Source of the DNA: Physcomitrium patens
Lineage: Eukaryota; Streptophyta; Bryopsida; Funariales; Funariaceae
Assembly: GCF_000002425.4 (NCBI RefSeq)
Contig: NC_037253.1
Span: 12,307,145-12,371,144 of the forward strand
Reading direction: 5' to 3'
DNA: 64,000 bases
Shown here: positions 23,780 to 35,864 of the stretch, one piece after another
How the letters are laid out: each line of letters starts with the position of its first letter
How positions within the stretch are numbered: the first letter of the stretch is position 1
Translations under genes and position numbers: made by a program
Notes under the pieces: model-generated
Told to the model about the DNA's origin: nothing
Database searches by the model: none
What the model saw: only the letters and a program-made list of their open reading frames with translations

Positions 23780-26329
23780 ATAAAATTTTATGATTACTTA
23801 ATGGTAGTAGATGTTCAATAATTCAACTTAAAGCATCCGATTCTTTATCAAGAATATATAATAATAAGGCTATATATATATTCTATTAATAGATAATAAT
23901 CTTGTAATATAGATGCATTATAAAGAACATCATCTACAAATTCCATCTACCATTTCTTGGACTGAGTGATCTCACACTAGCCTCATCACTATAGTACCAA
24001 CAATCAATAAGCTTATTCTAGAGCAACTCTAGTTGGATTGTAATTATCTAGCTCAGAAAGGTAAGAAAATGCCAACAATTAGATCTTTCAAGGCAAATAC
24101 ATTCAAAAAATAGAAATTGAGATTATTCTTGCAAACAACCTCAATTACTGAGCATTCATCCTATACTATGTTATAATACAGTAGCTAAGAGCTCCAAAAT
24201 TGTCTTGCATAGAAATCCAAATGTACAAATTTTGACTTCTATTGCTAATCAAGATTCAAAACTTAAAGCACTAACTTATGTTGCTTGAAGAAGAGAATGC
24301 AACCTGATTATAAGACTATATTAATTTTTTTTTTTTTATTATTTTGATTGCTTTAGTATCGCTGTAACTTATTTGAGATTGATTCAAGATTCTAAGCTTT
24401 GTTGATACGACACTTAGATGACTACCTTTGTACTATTGTCCATTATCAACTACCAATGAGGTTCAGATCAAGCTAAGATTAGAAAAAAACCATGTCACTA
24501 GACTATTGTATCTTTTACAACAAGACAAGGAGAAAAAATAATAAGATCCACACATACACTACAATTCTTTTGACATTGAGTAGTATAGCACCAACAATGT
24601 TTGAATGTTGTAATACCCCCAATGAGACCACCATTAAGTTTGTAATATGCTTAATATTATTGTCATGCAGATTTGACTGCAAGAGTAAAGCAGTTGTCAC
24701 CTTGTAGCTGCTTAAACATAATTTTTTAGAGGAGAATTTATCATAGTCACTTGACATTTAAGTTGATTAATAACTGGCCTTAGTGCAGTTGAGCCTTTAT
24801 TATACATAGACTAACAATCTTATACAACAAGGAAGGAAAAATAAAACTAGCTACTTTAAATTGTACTATAGTATTATTATTGTTATACTATAATTATTTA
24901 TAATATATAAAAATAAATTAAAATATATAATTTATTTATAATTTTTTTATGTATATTAAAATAATTAATAGATTAATTTAAAAAAAGTTGATATAAGAAA
25001 ATTTATTTTGAGATTTACTTATTTTGATTAAAATATTTAAATTATATAAAATTTAGATATTCAATATAAAATTTAAAGAAAAATTTGAAGCTTAAAGATA
25101 AAAATCCAAACTTCTAAAAAACTTATTTGGAAGGATGAAAGTAAGGTATGGATAGATGAAGGCAAGAAGTGAAGATCTTCATTCCTATTGGTTGAAAGCC
25201 ATACACAATAGGCTCTCAAGAGGCTATCTACGACCATAATAAAGATTTCAATGACTTCAAAAGAAGAATTCAAGAATTAAAGACAAGTGTTGTAAGATTT
25301 AGAATTTGGACTACAATTTGTATAAAAATTTTAGAGAATTTGGAATTAGAGTGATGAAATTATAGCCATTTGAAATTAATGTGTCTTTTTAAGACATATT
25401 GTTGCTCTTTTGATAATACAAGGAGTTTTACAATAGCTTTTGGAGATCAAAAGATGTGGTTGCAAAGGTGATTTTAAGATCTATGTCTTTTATAAAAGTT
25501 TTTTTTTTTTAATTTAAAATTTATATGAAGGAATAATAAAGCATCAAAGATAATATATATAATTCAAAGGCAATAAGTAAATTGTTTTGTTGATAGTAAT
25601 GGTTGGAGCCATATCTTGAGTTTCTAGACAAATTTTTGTCTCAAAATTTCTAAAAGTGTTTGTTATTAGGTTAAAAAACTATATATCAAAATTTTATGGT
25701 ATTTGAATACTTATTTTGTGAGATATGAAGAAAATTGCACATGAGTGTATATAAGTAAGGATTTGAAGCTACTATTAGGATTATGATAATATCTTAAGCT
25801 TCATAACAAATTTGTAATCAAAATTTGTTGTGGTAGTTTTTGAAAGTACATCAATACTTTATATAAAATTTTAGTTTTTTTTTTAATAGTCCAATTGTGA
25901 AATATGACTTGTTGAAATTTGAGAAGATTTCATTATAAGGATATATAAGGGTTTAGGATATTTTTATCATATTTAAGATGAACTTTGGTATTTAGGACTT
26001 ATATGTGGATGTAATTGCCTTTAAAGGGACAATTTTACATATAAACTTAGTATTTTTTTTTATCTTGGGACTTGGTTAAGCAATTAGTGACAACCAAAAG
26101 TCCAATACTTTCTTATGATAAATTCTTTCTATCCCAATACCATAGTGATACATCTAAATATGAAAAAAAAAATAACACATAGAAGGATCCTTAGAATGGA
26201 GCGAGATGCCCTAAAGAAAAATAAAAAAATAAAAATAAAAAAACAAAAGAATAAAGGATACAATTGCTAGATCCTTGTCAACAGGAAAGGTGTCGCCATT
26301 TATGGACAACCTCTCGCCTTCTTAATCAT

Positions 26330-26465
26330 CTTTTAATTTTTAATTTTTTATTCTATTTTTTTTCCTTCTTTTTTCTTTTCTTGTTTCCTTCTTTTTTTTT
26401 CCTCTTTTATTTTTTCTCTTTTTTTTACTCTTTTTTTTACTTCTTTTTTTTTTCTTTACTATTCT
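26330..26465. repeat. Pyrimidine-rich low-complexity tract
   Basis: The tract is almost entirely T and C with long T runs. The open frame through it is rich in Phe, Leu and Ser purely because of composition and should not be read as a gene. Confidence 0.8.
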
Positions 26466-27610
26466 TTTGATCTTTATATATATATTGACAACAAGGCCTA
26501 TTTCTATTAGATTATCATCAAATATTAGCTAATCAAAATTATATTCTTTGTAGAATTTTTCTTACTAAATTCTATCATAGATTGTGTATCTACTATTGGT
26601 TTTTTTTTTAAAAATTCTATTATTAATTCACAAAATCTAAGATTTTAAGCACCATAAAAGTATTTTTTTATATTAAATATCAAAGTGAGTCAATTCAATG
26701 ACTCATATAATACTATTTGATAAAAATAATCCTATTGGATGAAACAACATAGTCAGATGAAAACAATACTATTAAATGATAATAACATTGTTGAAAGGAA
26801 CAATACTAATGGATAAAAACAACACTGAGCAATAGCAAAAAACCTTTAAGATAGAGCAGCAAAAGCAGCAAACCTCTAGGATAGAGCAAAAATATTAAAA
26901 AGCCTCCTAACTTCAAATTCTTATAATTTTTTTATTTCAACTCTAAATTTGATGATACTTTTGTCCAACCTTAATAATTTTCTTTCTTCTATATAATAAA
27001 TATGTCTAATCAAAAAAGAGTGAGCTCCAAGAAGATTAATAAAGATATAAAATAAGTAATTTATAACATAAGTTTATAACAAATAAAAATACTACAATTC
27101 TTTGGTGCCTCAATGGTCCATCTTTATAAAGGATTCAAATCAAAGATAGAAGAAAGGAATATGAAGAACAAAGCTTTGAGAAGGTCTTATATACCTAATC
27201 CTTCAAGCCATTTACAGGCAATTATCTTGCTGAGAAGTTACAAATAACAACTAATTTGAGAGCCTTTTCTTTAACTAATCTATGCAAGTAGTATTACTTA
27301 TATGTCATTTTATTATATTTTAAAGAATTTTAACTATCAACTAATATTTTTAATAATAGTAGTCATTAAGAGGTCAATTTATACCTCTATAATCTCTAAC
27401 CAATATCATTTGCAAAAAAACTATTGATTGTCATCCATTTATTACAAAATAATGATAAATCACTATAAATACTAATCAATGGATAGATTTTAGTTCTTAA
27501 TAATCATTTAACTAAAACTTATATAAAACAACTAACTAACTTTTGAGAGAAATTTGTTAGGAGTGGACTTGATTTATTGTCATGGGAGTAATAGTTAAAA
27601 GATAAAATAG

Positions 27611-27760
27611 CTCTCCATCTTCTTTCTTCACCATCACTTATGGCTTCAAGAAAAAAATAACTCTCTATCTTCTTCTTTCACTATCTCTTGTAGCTTCAAG
27701 AATAAAATGGTTCTACATCTTTTTTCTTCACAATTTCTTATGACTTCAAGAGTGAAATAA
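27611..27760. repeat. 50-bp tandem repeat, three units
   Basis: Units start at 27611, 27661 and 27711, with CTCTCCATCT, CTCTCTATCT and TTCTACATCT. Each contains TTCTTTC-type sequence and an xGCTTCAAGA or GACTTCAAGA segment at the same offset. Confidence 0.75.
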
Positions 27761-28119
27761 ATTCTTATGATTTTTTTACCATGCTTTGACTACAATTAAT
27801 TCCAAATTTCTTCACAATCTCATCTTAAATAAAAATTATTTTTTTTTAGAATCTAATTTTTTATAATTAGATTCTATTAAAATTAATTTAATAATTTAAG
27901 ATCTTGATTCAAAATTTAGACCAAAAATCTCTATTTTTTTATAATTAATAAATAAATAATATTATATTTTTTCAAAATATTAAGAAATTTCATAATAGTC
28001 TACAAGCAAGGCATAGAGAAATTTGGACTATCTTTGCTAAATTGAAGGAATAATATTGGTAGAAGAATATATATTGAAATAAAATTTATTTACAAAATTT
28101 AGTATGACTTATCAAATAT

Positions 28120-28730
28120 ATTCAAATATATAACATTAAAATAGTCTACATCCAACATATCTTTTAGCTATTCATTTTAAATGGATTGTGGATTTGGTTA
28201 TTATGTCAATTCAACTATAGAAAATAAGGTATTTAGTTTTGGCTTGTGAAGATTTATTAAACCAAGTAGAAGGCAAGGCACTAGAAACAAAGTTTACAAA
28301 GAAAATTTGTAGATTTTTGCTTGAGGATGATATTTGTTGCTATGGATGTATAAGAAAGATTATTGCAAATTGTAGAGAATTGGATGCATATAAAGCTTGT
28401 GAATTTTTAAAGAAATATAGAATTAAATTATTATTGATTATTATTTATAATCCAGAAGAAAATGCAAAGAGTAAACATGGACATCTATCAATTGTAAAAG
28501 CTTTGGTTAAAACTTGCAATAGAAGAGTGAAGGAATGGCCTCAACTTTTATCTTATGCATTATGAGTTGATCAAACTATACATAGTTCAATGATAGAATA
28601 TACACCAATGAAACTCATGACAAGTCAAAAACCTATTATGCCAATTGAAGAACATATGTCAAGTTGGAGTGTGCTACATTAGGAAGATGAATTGACAAGA
28701 GAAGAGTTGTTGGCTATTACATTTTGACAA
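28120..28730 (+). pseudogene. Gypsy integrase fragment (element D, non-chromoviral)
   Basis: The open stretch 28239-28565 and its continuation read as the core and C-terminal part of a Gypsy integrase. ICRFLLEDDI-like and IRKIIANC segments come first, then the YNPEENAKSKHGH region in place of the usual YHPQGNGQAERGH. A WPQLLSYALW segment and TPMKLMTSQKPIMPIE follow. Downstream, WEDELTREELL is typical of Tat-like Gypsy elements. The second catalytic Asp region is altered (IIANCRELD for IVTDRGSEF), so it would be inactive. The LTR follows almost directly. Confidence 0.7.
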
Positions 28731-29349
28731 CTTGAACTGTTTATGAGACAGGATCAAAATCAGATTTTTAGCCATTAAAATAATTGCTTAAAATAAAGTA
28801 TGGAGAAATTTGTAAATTAATAATTAAGATTACAGGACTAACTTAAAGCTTCTTCTAAAGATATAAATATTATTTTTATAAGCTTTGAAATGAATTTGCA
28901 ATTATTGTTCAAAATCATAGTTTGTATTGGTGACTTTGGATTTATGCAATAAAATCAGGGTTAGAATTTTTACCTACTTTACGCAATTGATGTCACATCT
29001 ATGGTTCAAAATTTAAAAGTACTTGATTAATTAGGTATATTAAGTATGTATAAAATTTTATATTAATCTATCAATGTGGTTGAAAGATATCTGATTTTTT
29101 TATATAAATCAATATCAAAAATTGGCAAGTTGAAGTTAGATAGGATTTTTATGGTATCTCAAGCTATATTCGTCAAAATAAGATGAAATTTGGCATAATG
29201 TTAGAAGACTTGAAGATTAAGCTATATATCAATTTTGAATTAAAGTTAATAATTGAAGAAAGAAAAATTGCTATTGAAACATCTGTATTAACTTTCAAGT
29301 TGATAGCCAAGTGACATCTATGCAATTTTTTTTTATATTTCTTATAATC

Positions 29350-31493
29350 TGAGAGGCCAAATTTCACCACTTGATGAAACCTATGCCACATAACAAGTCC
29401 AAGAGGTGGAATTGGAGAGCTACGAATTGTGTAATTATTAGATTAATTTAAATCTTTATATTAAAAATTTAATTAATTTTAGGCCTTCCAAGCAATGGTT
29501 ACCAACATTAAATTAACATGTTAAATAAAATTTACTATGCAAACATAATAAAAATAATTAACTAAGTTATTACTATTAATTGACCATAAGAATAAAAATT
29601 TAATTTTGAACTAAAAGCTAAGTTAAAAATTAAGTTACAAAAAAGTTACTGTTAAAAATTAATATTAAAAAATTATGTTAAAATTTAAAATTAAAATGTT
29701 AAGTTAAAAGTTAAAATTAAAAGGTTAAGTCAAAAAAAGTAATTTAAAAGTTAAAATTAAAGGTTAAGTGAAAAATTAAAGTTAAAAGTTAAAAGTTAAA
29801 CTTAAAATTTATTAGCCAAATAGTGAAATGTCGAGCTTACAATTCACTGTGAAGACGATAGTAAAAATAAAGTGAGAGGTAAAAGCGAAGATACCTTGAC
29901 AACATGTAAGGGTTGAAGGCAGGAACCCCCTTCTACTCCAAAATTTGCCAAAATTTGTAATCGGCTTCAATTGGAATGATTCTTAGCTTGTTGCAAGGCT
30001 GACTTGAAGACGCTTTTGATCCAACAATTCTTGTTGCAATCTAATGATCCAATCATGAGAATTCCTCCTTTGAAGTTGAGTGATCCAAACTGCTGTGGTG
30101 ACTAACCCTCTTCACTTAGAGATTCACTAAAAATTCAGATTGTATTAAAATTCACCAAATCTTATGCTTTTCAGAGCTTAGCTTATAAATCTTGATTCTC
30201 CCAAAATTTCAAATAAATCCAATCACTAGGCACAGAGAAATACCTTTCCAAACTTGATTGATTCAAACTGCAAAGGCAATCGACTCCCTCAAACTCAAAA
30301 ATTCACAAAAAATTCCTTCTTATTCCAAATCAAGAAAATCTTATCTTTTTGGAAAGCTAACAACAAAAGCTACAACTATTCAAAATCTCACATTGAGACA
30401 ATAGAAATTGAGTGACTGACTAAAGAAAATCCGAGGCCCCTGAAACCCTTGGGGTATTTGAAAGGCTGAGGAGATATCTACCTCAATGAAACATATTTTA
30501 AAACTTAATGACCATCCTTCACAATACAAAATCCATACATACACAATCACAAGGTTCACAATGAGAATTAAAATCTAAATAAAATTGAAATTAGGGTTTC
30601 GGCCAAATTTTGGCATGGCTCCGCCCTTCACCCAAAAGAGGAAAGAGAGAGGGCTTGGAAAACCAAGCCTCTCTTATACAATTGAGTGGAGGCTCGTAGA
30701 AGGGTGGCTACATCTCTACCCTTGATTTTTAAGATCCCTAATCTAGATCTACGACCTTCATTCATCCAAGAGCCAATCTCGTTACCAAGGCTCATGGCTC
30801 TTGTAAGTGGTCAAGAAAGCATTTTTTTTGTAAATCTAACTTCATTATTGTGTTCAAAACAACTTTTTAAGCTAAGATCGACTACTCACATGCCTCAATC
30901 CATGCTCAATTATAATTTTTATGGAAGTTTTTACTTACAGGGATCTTGGCAATTTTTGTGAAATTCTTCAAAATGAGAATTTCTTTGCTTCTCTTGTATT
31001 TTGAAGGAGAGGTTGCTGATCTTGTTTTCTTCACTCCACGAGGTAAATCCGGTGCCATCATTGCATTAAAAAGACTCCCATTAAGTAGAAGAACCACCAT
31101 GCCACTTAAATTTTTTGAATTTGGAGGAAAATCCAAAATTATCATTGCTAACTTCCCTAAATCTTTTAGAGAATTATAATTCCAACTCCTAAATCATGTG
31201 AATGATTATAGTTGCACTCATAGGCTTTTATTCAACCCTTATAGTAATGTCTAACAACCTCTAAATTATTAAACTAACTAAGTTGCTATTCTAATTTTCT
31301 AACTCTTATCACTTTAGTCCTAATTAACCTAATTCAAGGAATTAGGCTATGATTTATACCATGAGGGGTTGTAATCCTAAAAATTCTATAAAACTAAATT
31401 CTACTTATATAAATCTTAATATAACATGTTTAATTATCATAAAATAGAAAAATAACAAAAATTTAAATTTTAGAGTATAATTGAGAACTCATA
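29350..31493 (+). repeat. TG..CA-type repeat, copy 1 (2.14 kb), nested in a long LTR
   Basis: It begins TGAGAGGCCAAATTTC and ends near GAGAACTCATA. TAATC (29345-29349) and CAATC (31494-31498) are the likely target duplication with one C/T change. The flanks match contiguous sequence in the solo LTR at 8360-9746. It aligns with the copy at 36218-38259. No RT, integrase or protease domain was found, so it is probably a solo LTR or a non-autonomous element. Short open frames (30686, 30946) are shared by both copies but resemble nothing I know. Confidence 0.7.
30646..30675. other. Conserved stem-loop in the 2-kb repeat (copy 1)
   Basis: AGAGAGGGCTTGG, loop AAAA, then CCAAGCCTCTCT: a stem of about 12 bp with one bulged G. 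It is present in the same form in copy 2 at about 37407-37439. Confidence 0.65.
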
Positions 31494-31892
31494 CAATCTA
31501 TAAGTTGGATTGATCTAAAATTTTTTAAACATATAGAAGATTTATAGTGGCATTTTTTTACAAAATTTTACTCTAAGTGGATGGTCAAATTAGAAGTTAG
31601 AGCTTATTGAAGCTTATTGACTAGGATAAGGGCTTGCAAAGAAAAATCATAATTTCTTAATTATAAAAATAATATAGAAATTGGAGTTTATATATAATTA
31701 AAATTATTAATAAGAGTATTTTTGAGCACTATATATTGGTTTTAAGCACTTCTGAATTAAAATCCAAATTAAAATTTTCTTGTATATGTAAAATCTATTA
31801 GGATCTTTTAGATACTTATAAAGTACAACTTCACCTTCTAGAACTAGATATCCAATGCATTTCCAAACAAGACAACATGCAATATGACACTC

Positions 31893-33184
31893 ATTTCAAG
31901 ATAAAGTAAGAATAGTTTAAAAAAAATTCTTCACTTCTATAGTTTAAACAAAGCCACAAAAAATATAATAGATAACATAAAGAAATTAAGACAATTTTCT
32001 CATAATTTAGAATATATTACCACTTCAAAAACTAAGATAGTAAAGGAGAAATTCTTGTAGAAGAATTTTCTTTTATGAAAGAGTAGAAAGGTCTTAAGAT
32101 CTCAAAACCAAAATTTAATTTTCTTATTTCTTTAAAAAATAATGATTAAAGAAAATCTTATGATTTGTAGAAAGACTTGAAAAAAATCAAGGCAAATATA
32201 TCCATTGATCAATTTTTAGAGGTTTTTTTAATAATAAAAAGAGTTTTAAAATAAGCCTATCTATTAAAAGATATTAAAGGTCTAAATATAATTTTTGTAT
32301 AAATGATAGAAAATTTAGGCTTTAATATAACTAATCTTTCTCTTTATATAATTAATAGGACTAATCGAAGCCAAGATACCTCCTTTGGATTAGATTAGTG
32401 GCTCTAGAATGATAGTAGGTAGTAAAAGATATTTTCTTCACTTTTCATGTTATTCACATACATCCAAGTGAGAATTCTTACCTATTGTTGTTAGATAGAT
32501 CTTGATTGAGGGTGATTGAAGCAAAAATTTATTGGAGTGAATAAAAATCCATATCATTTCTTGCTCTCCAAAAAATCTTATAAAAATCTTTATTTAATTC
32601 CAAGGACTACTACTAAGAAGAAGCTTGATCAATTCTAATGATGATAAAACTTACATTCATCAATCTAAAGAAGAATTAAAGAAAAAAGTAAGATTTATTA
32701 ATTTAGAAAAAAATGAGTGAGCTCAATTAAAAATAATCAAATTTATTCAATTGAATTGTATGGGCTTTGAATTATATAATTAAGAAGATGATAGGAAATT
32801 TGTCCAATGATTAGAATTTAATTGAAATTTATTTAAGATATATTTATGATTTATTTAAGATATAATTGTGATTATTCTAATAATTTTAAGGACTTCTTAA
32901 GGATTCTTTTAAGGTTTATTTTAGATTTTTTTTCAACTCTTTTAAAATTTTTTATTGTTTCTTTCTTAATTTCTTTAAGATTTATTTTGAATTTTATTAA
33001 TTTTTTTTATTATTATTAAGGTTTAATTAGAATTTATTTAGTATTCTATTAGAATTATGATTTTTTTGTTGCAATTTCCATTCTACTTTCTACAACTAAG
33101 TGCTTAGTACACTCTTGAGCAAGACTTCAAATAATACAACAATGAATATTTGGAATATAATCAAATATCCATAATTCAAGAAGA
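31893..33184 (+). repeat. AT-rich segment ending in a decayed long-LTR terminus (element E)
   Basis: 33084-33146 resembles the end of the solo LTR family, with a CTACAACTAAGTGC block, CTTGAGCAAGA and AATACAACA. The tract 32820-33060 is rich in TTTATTTAAGAT and TTAGAATTTA units, a weaker form of the array at 34915-35415. I read this as a decayed 5' LTR, but its left boundary is not resolved. Confidence 0.4.
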
Positions 33185-33876
33185 CTACCATAAAATTACT
33201 TTTACTATATATTGAAGCTTCTTCATCTATGTGATCATGCCTTTTGGACTTTGCAATGCTCATGTGACATTTCAAAGAACAATCTTGTATACTTTTTCAG
33301 ATCTATTATATAAATCAATGACAATATTTATTGATGATTTTAGCACCTAACTTCTAGGACAATACATCATAGTTCTATAAGGGTTAGTCTTTAAAGGTAT
33401 AGAAAAGTTAGAATAGTTTTGAATCCTAACAAAATATTCTTAGAAATTAAAAAAAGAGTCCTACTAGGATATGTAGTGTCAAAAAAGATAAGAAATCCAA
33501 TCCAAAGAAAGTCAAAATAATTATAGAATTAAGTCTTTTTTCAATGATAAAAGAAGTACAAAGAATCTTATGATATATTAGATGGTATTAGAAGGTCATA
33601 AAAGACTATGCTACACTTTTTATGCCCATCAATTGACTAATATAAAAAGAAGTGAAGTTTGAATGAAGTAAAAAAATGCCAAGAGGCATTTGATATTTTT
33701 TTAAAAAAAAACTTAGTATCTTTCTAATTTTAAGACCATCCAATTAGTCATTATCTTTCTATGTACTTTGTTATGTTTTTTTAGTAGCAATAGAAAGCAC
33801 CTTCTGTCAAGCAAGTAGAGAAAAAGACAAAGACTATTTTATAGCCTTGTTAGTAGACTATTGAATTGTACAATGT
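33185..33876 (+). pseudogene. RT/RNase H fragment of non-chromoviral Gypsy element E
   Basis: The plus strand reads MPFGLCNAHVTFQR near 33237, then an IDDF motif near 33332 in place of the MDDF box. A LLGYVVS-like piece follows near 33460, with further RT connection sequence. This is the Tat/Athila style of RT (GLCNAPATFQR, MDDF), unlike the chromovirus RT (GLTNAPAAFQH, YLDD). It sits about 40 bp after an LTR end, so gag and protease have been deleted. Multiple stops interrupt it. Confidence 0.65.
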
Positions 33877-35415
33877 CATATTACTTTGTTGTATTGTAAC
33901 ACAACTATATGGTGAAAGATGATAGTATGGATTTTATTATAGAAGAGCCAAGTTAAAGGATAAAGTAAAAAAAAATATGAATAAAAGATGAAAGGTAATA
34001 AAATTTTTAATAGTAATATTGTCTTTTTAGAAAAGTAACTTCTACTTACTTTGTAGGGCCATAATAAGGCAAAATAAAGTAGATTGGAAAAACAAATGAT
34101 ATAAGCATCTTTAAAAAAAATTTAAGAATAAATTTTAGTAAAAATTATCTAAAAAAACTAGATATTGATACTCGGAGAGAGTTGGCTATGAACCAAGGTC
34201 GAAATCAGACCTTGAGGCACAAAACCAAGCCTTGGCGATGATTTTGGGATTCTTTGGTAAATCAAAGAGTAAAGTTAGAGAGAAAAATTGATAAGATTTG
34301 AATAAACATTATTTTGGAGTAATTTGAATGTGTATTGATTTGTAAGAGCTTTGCAAAGTCGGAGTTTATTTTGGGTGACTCTAGATTTATGAAATAAAGT
34401 AGATAATACTTTATAGATAATTTTGTAAGTTTAGCAGTAGATTTATAAGTAATTTTTTTTAGATTTGTAGGTGTAGTTGTGTTTAATGTGTATTATGAAT
34501 TTGGATTTGATCAAAGGTTAGATTAAAAAGCATGAAGGTTTTTATTAGTTATGGTCTTATAATTTAAGGTTTTGAAGACCACTAAGGTTTTCTTAGATAT
34601 CTATCAATTTGTTAATTAAATTAAAGATTTTTTTTTATAGAGGTAGTTAGCTTAATTTTTAATAAGTATATAAAATTTGGAAGGAAAGTAATAGTTCAAT
34701 TAGGGATAATTGGCTCTAGAATATTGGCATCAAGGTTACAAAAAGAGGCCGGTCGATACCTGAGCACATTTTTGAGATTATCATCTATTTGGTTATTTTG
34801 ATCTTTTTCAATTTTTTTTGTATTTGTTTTTAACTTAATTGTTAAGAAATATTCAAAATTTGAGTTAAAATCAATGATTCATTTATTAGTTATTGAGGTT
34901 TAAATGTATTGTAGAAATTACTTAGGATTATTTAGGATTTGATTTAGGATTAGGATTAGGGTTTTGGATTCATTTAAGATTTGATTAGAATTAAGGTTAG
35001 GATTTTGGATTGATTTAAGATTTGATTAGAATTAGGGTTAGGATTTTGGATTGATTTAAGGTTTGGTTTGGATTTAAGATTTGGTTTAGGATTTGGTTTG
35101 TCTAGGATTTAATTAAGGTTCAATTAGTATTTGATTAGGATTTATCTGGGATTTTTTTAGGATTTATTAGGATTTTTTTAGGATTTGATTAAGATTTGAT
35201 TAGAATTTGACTACCATTTGTCTAAGATTTATTTAAGATTTGGTTAGGACTTATTTAAGATTTATCTAGGATTTGATTAGAACTTATTTAGGATTTTTTA
35301 GGATTTATTAAGAATTCGATTAGGGTTTGATTAAGATTTATTTGAAATTTGATTAGGATTTATTTAGGATTTGACTAGGACCATTTAGGATTTGACTAAG
35401 ATTTGATTAAGATTT
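33877..35415 (+). repeat. Long LTR of element E (partial), with AGGATTT array
   Basis: GTAACACAACTATATGGTGAAA near 33897 matches the start of the solo LTR at 8360. The segments near 34180 (GGTCGAAATCAGACCT) and 34370 (GTGACTCTAGATTTATG) match internal parts. The terminal block is missing where the sequence joins the LTR of element C near 35420. Confidence 0.55.
34915..35415 (+). repeat. Degenerate AGGATTT / TTAGGATT array
   Basis: About 500 bp consists of variants of GGATTTGATTA, GGATTTATTTA and TTAGGATTAGGGTTTTGG. A few units come close to the plant telomere repeat TTTAGGG, but most do not. The mirror-strand version lies at 1137-1400. Confidence 0.8.
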
Positions 35416-35419
35416 GACT

Positions 35420-35632
35420 CAAATCAATGCCTATGGAATGAAGTCTTTTTTACTCTTTTCAATTCCTTTTTTGCTTAAAATCTACTTTCAAGACTCTTTA
35501 GTTTCTTTGTCTTTTAGCAATAGCCATTTTATTTTTTTTAACATACATGGTTTTTTATTTTTTTATTTTTTCATATTTCTTTGACAAAGTCTCATTTATT
35601 TATTTGCTTTCATCAAATTATTATCCTAAAAA
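35420..35632 (+). repeat. Element C 5' LTR remnant (R/U5 part)
   Basis: It matches the last 200 bp of the B-family LTR, including the AATGAAGTC start and the CAATAGCCATT block. The leader module follows at about 35654-35759, with AATATCAA and CTAATATT ends. Confidence 0.7.
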
Positions 35633-35864
35633 GATTGAAAAAAATATACTTACAATATCAAAGCTTTGTCTTTTCTTAATTAAGTGTGGATTATCCATTT
35701 TTCTTGATAAGACTTAAGCATATTAAGAGTTGTAAATTATCCTCTTCTAAACTAATATTGTCCTTAGTATTTTTCTTTTGTATTTAAGTCTTTTCTTCTA
35801 TTCATCTTAAGAAATATTATATATCTTTCCTTCTTTAAGTATTATTATGGCAGAGCTTTTTGAA

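Larger units (their letters stand above)
21726..28119. other. AT-rich intergenic DNA, no gene recognised
   Basis: I could not assign any gene or domain in this 6.4-kb stretch. The short open frames here (for example at 23615, 24492, 24515, 25073 and 26264) show no family features. It holds ATT/AAT microsatellite sequence at about 23280-23340, a 45-bp tandem duplication at 23690-23779, a pyrimidine tract at about 26330-26465, and a 50-bp repeat at 27611-27760. It probably contains eroded LTR sequence of element F and others, but I cannot delimit it. Confidence 0.5.
28740..31892 (+). repeat. Long LTR of element D, interrupted by a 2.14-kb repeat
   Basis: The parts 28740-29349 and 31494-31892 align with the solo LTR at 8360-9746. 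Shared blocks include the GGATCAAAATCAGA segment, the CAATCTATAAGTTGGATTG segment and the terminal CTAGATATCCAATGCATT block. The start is uncertain because the integrase joins it with little spacer. Confidence 0.6.

Noticed and set aside
24492..24757. Opposing open frames of 71 and 80 codons
   Set aside because: They overlap each other on opposite strands, with no motif or codon pattern suggesting a real gene.
26264..26470. Open frame rich in Phe and Leu, membrane-like
   Set aside because: It reads through a pyrimidine tract. The composition alone yields Phe/Leu/Ser, and no family or start context supports it.
27611..27760. Three 50-bp units as a CRISPR-like array
   Set aside because: The units are head to tail with no spacers, and the DNA is eukaryotic.
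30686..31179. Short open frames shared by both 2-kb repeats
   Set aside because: They are conserved only because the repeats are related. They differ in length between copies and match no known domain.
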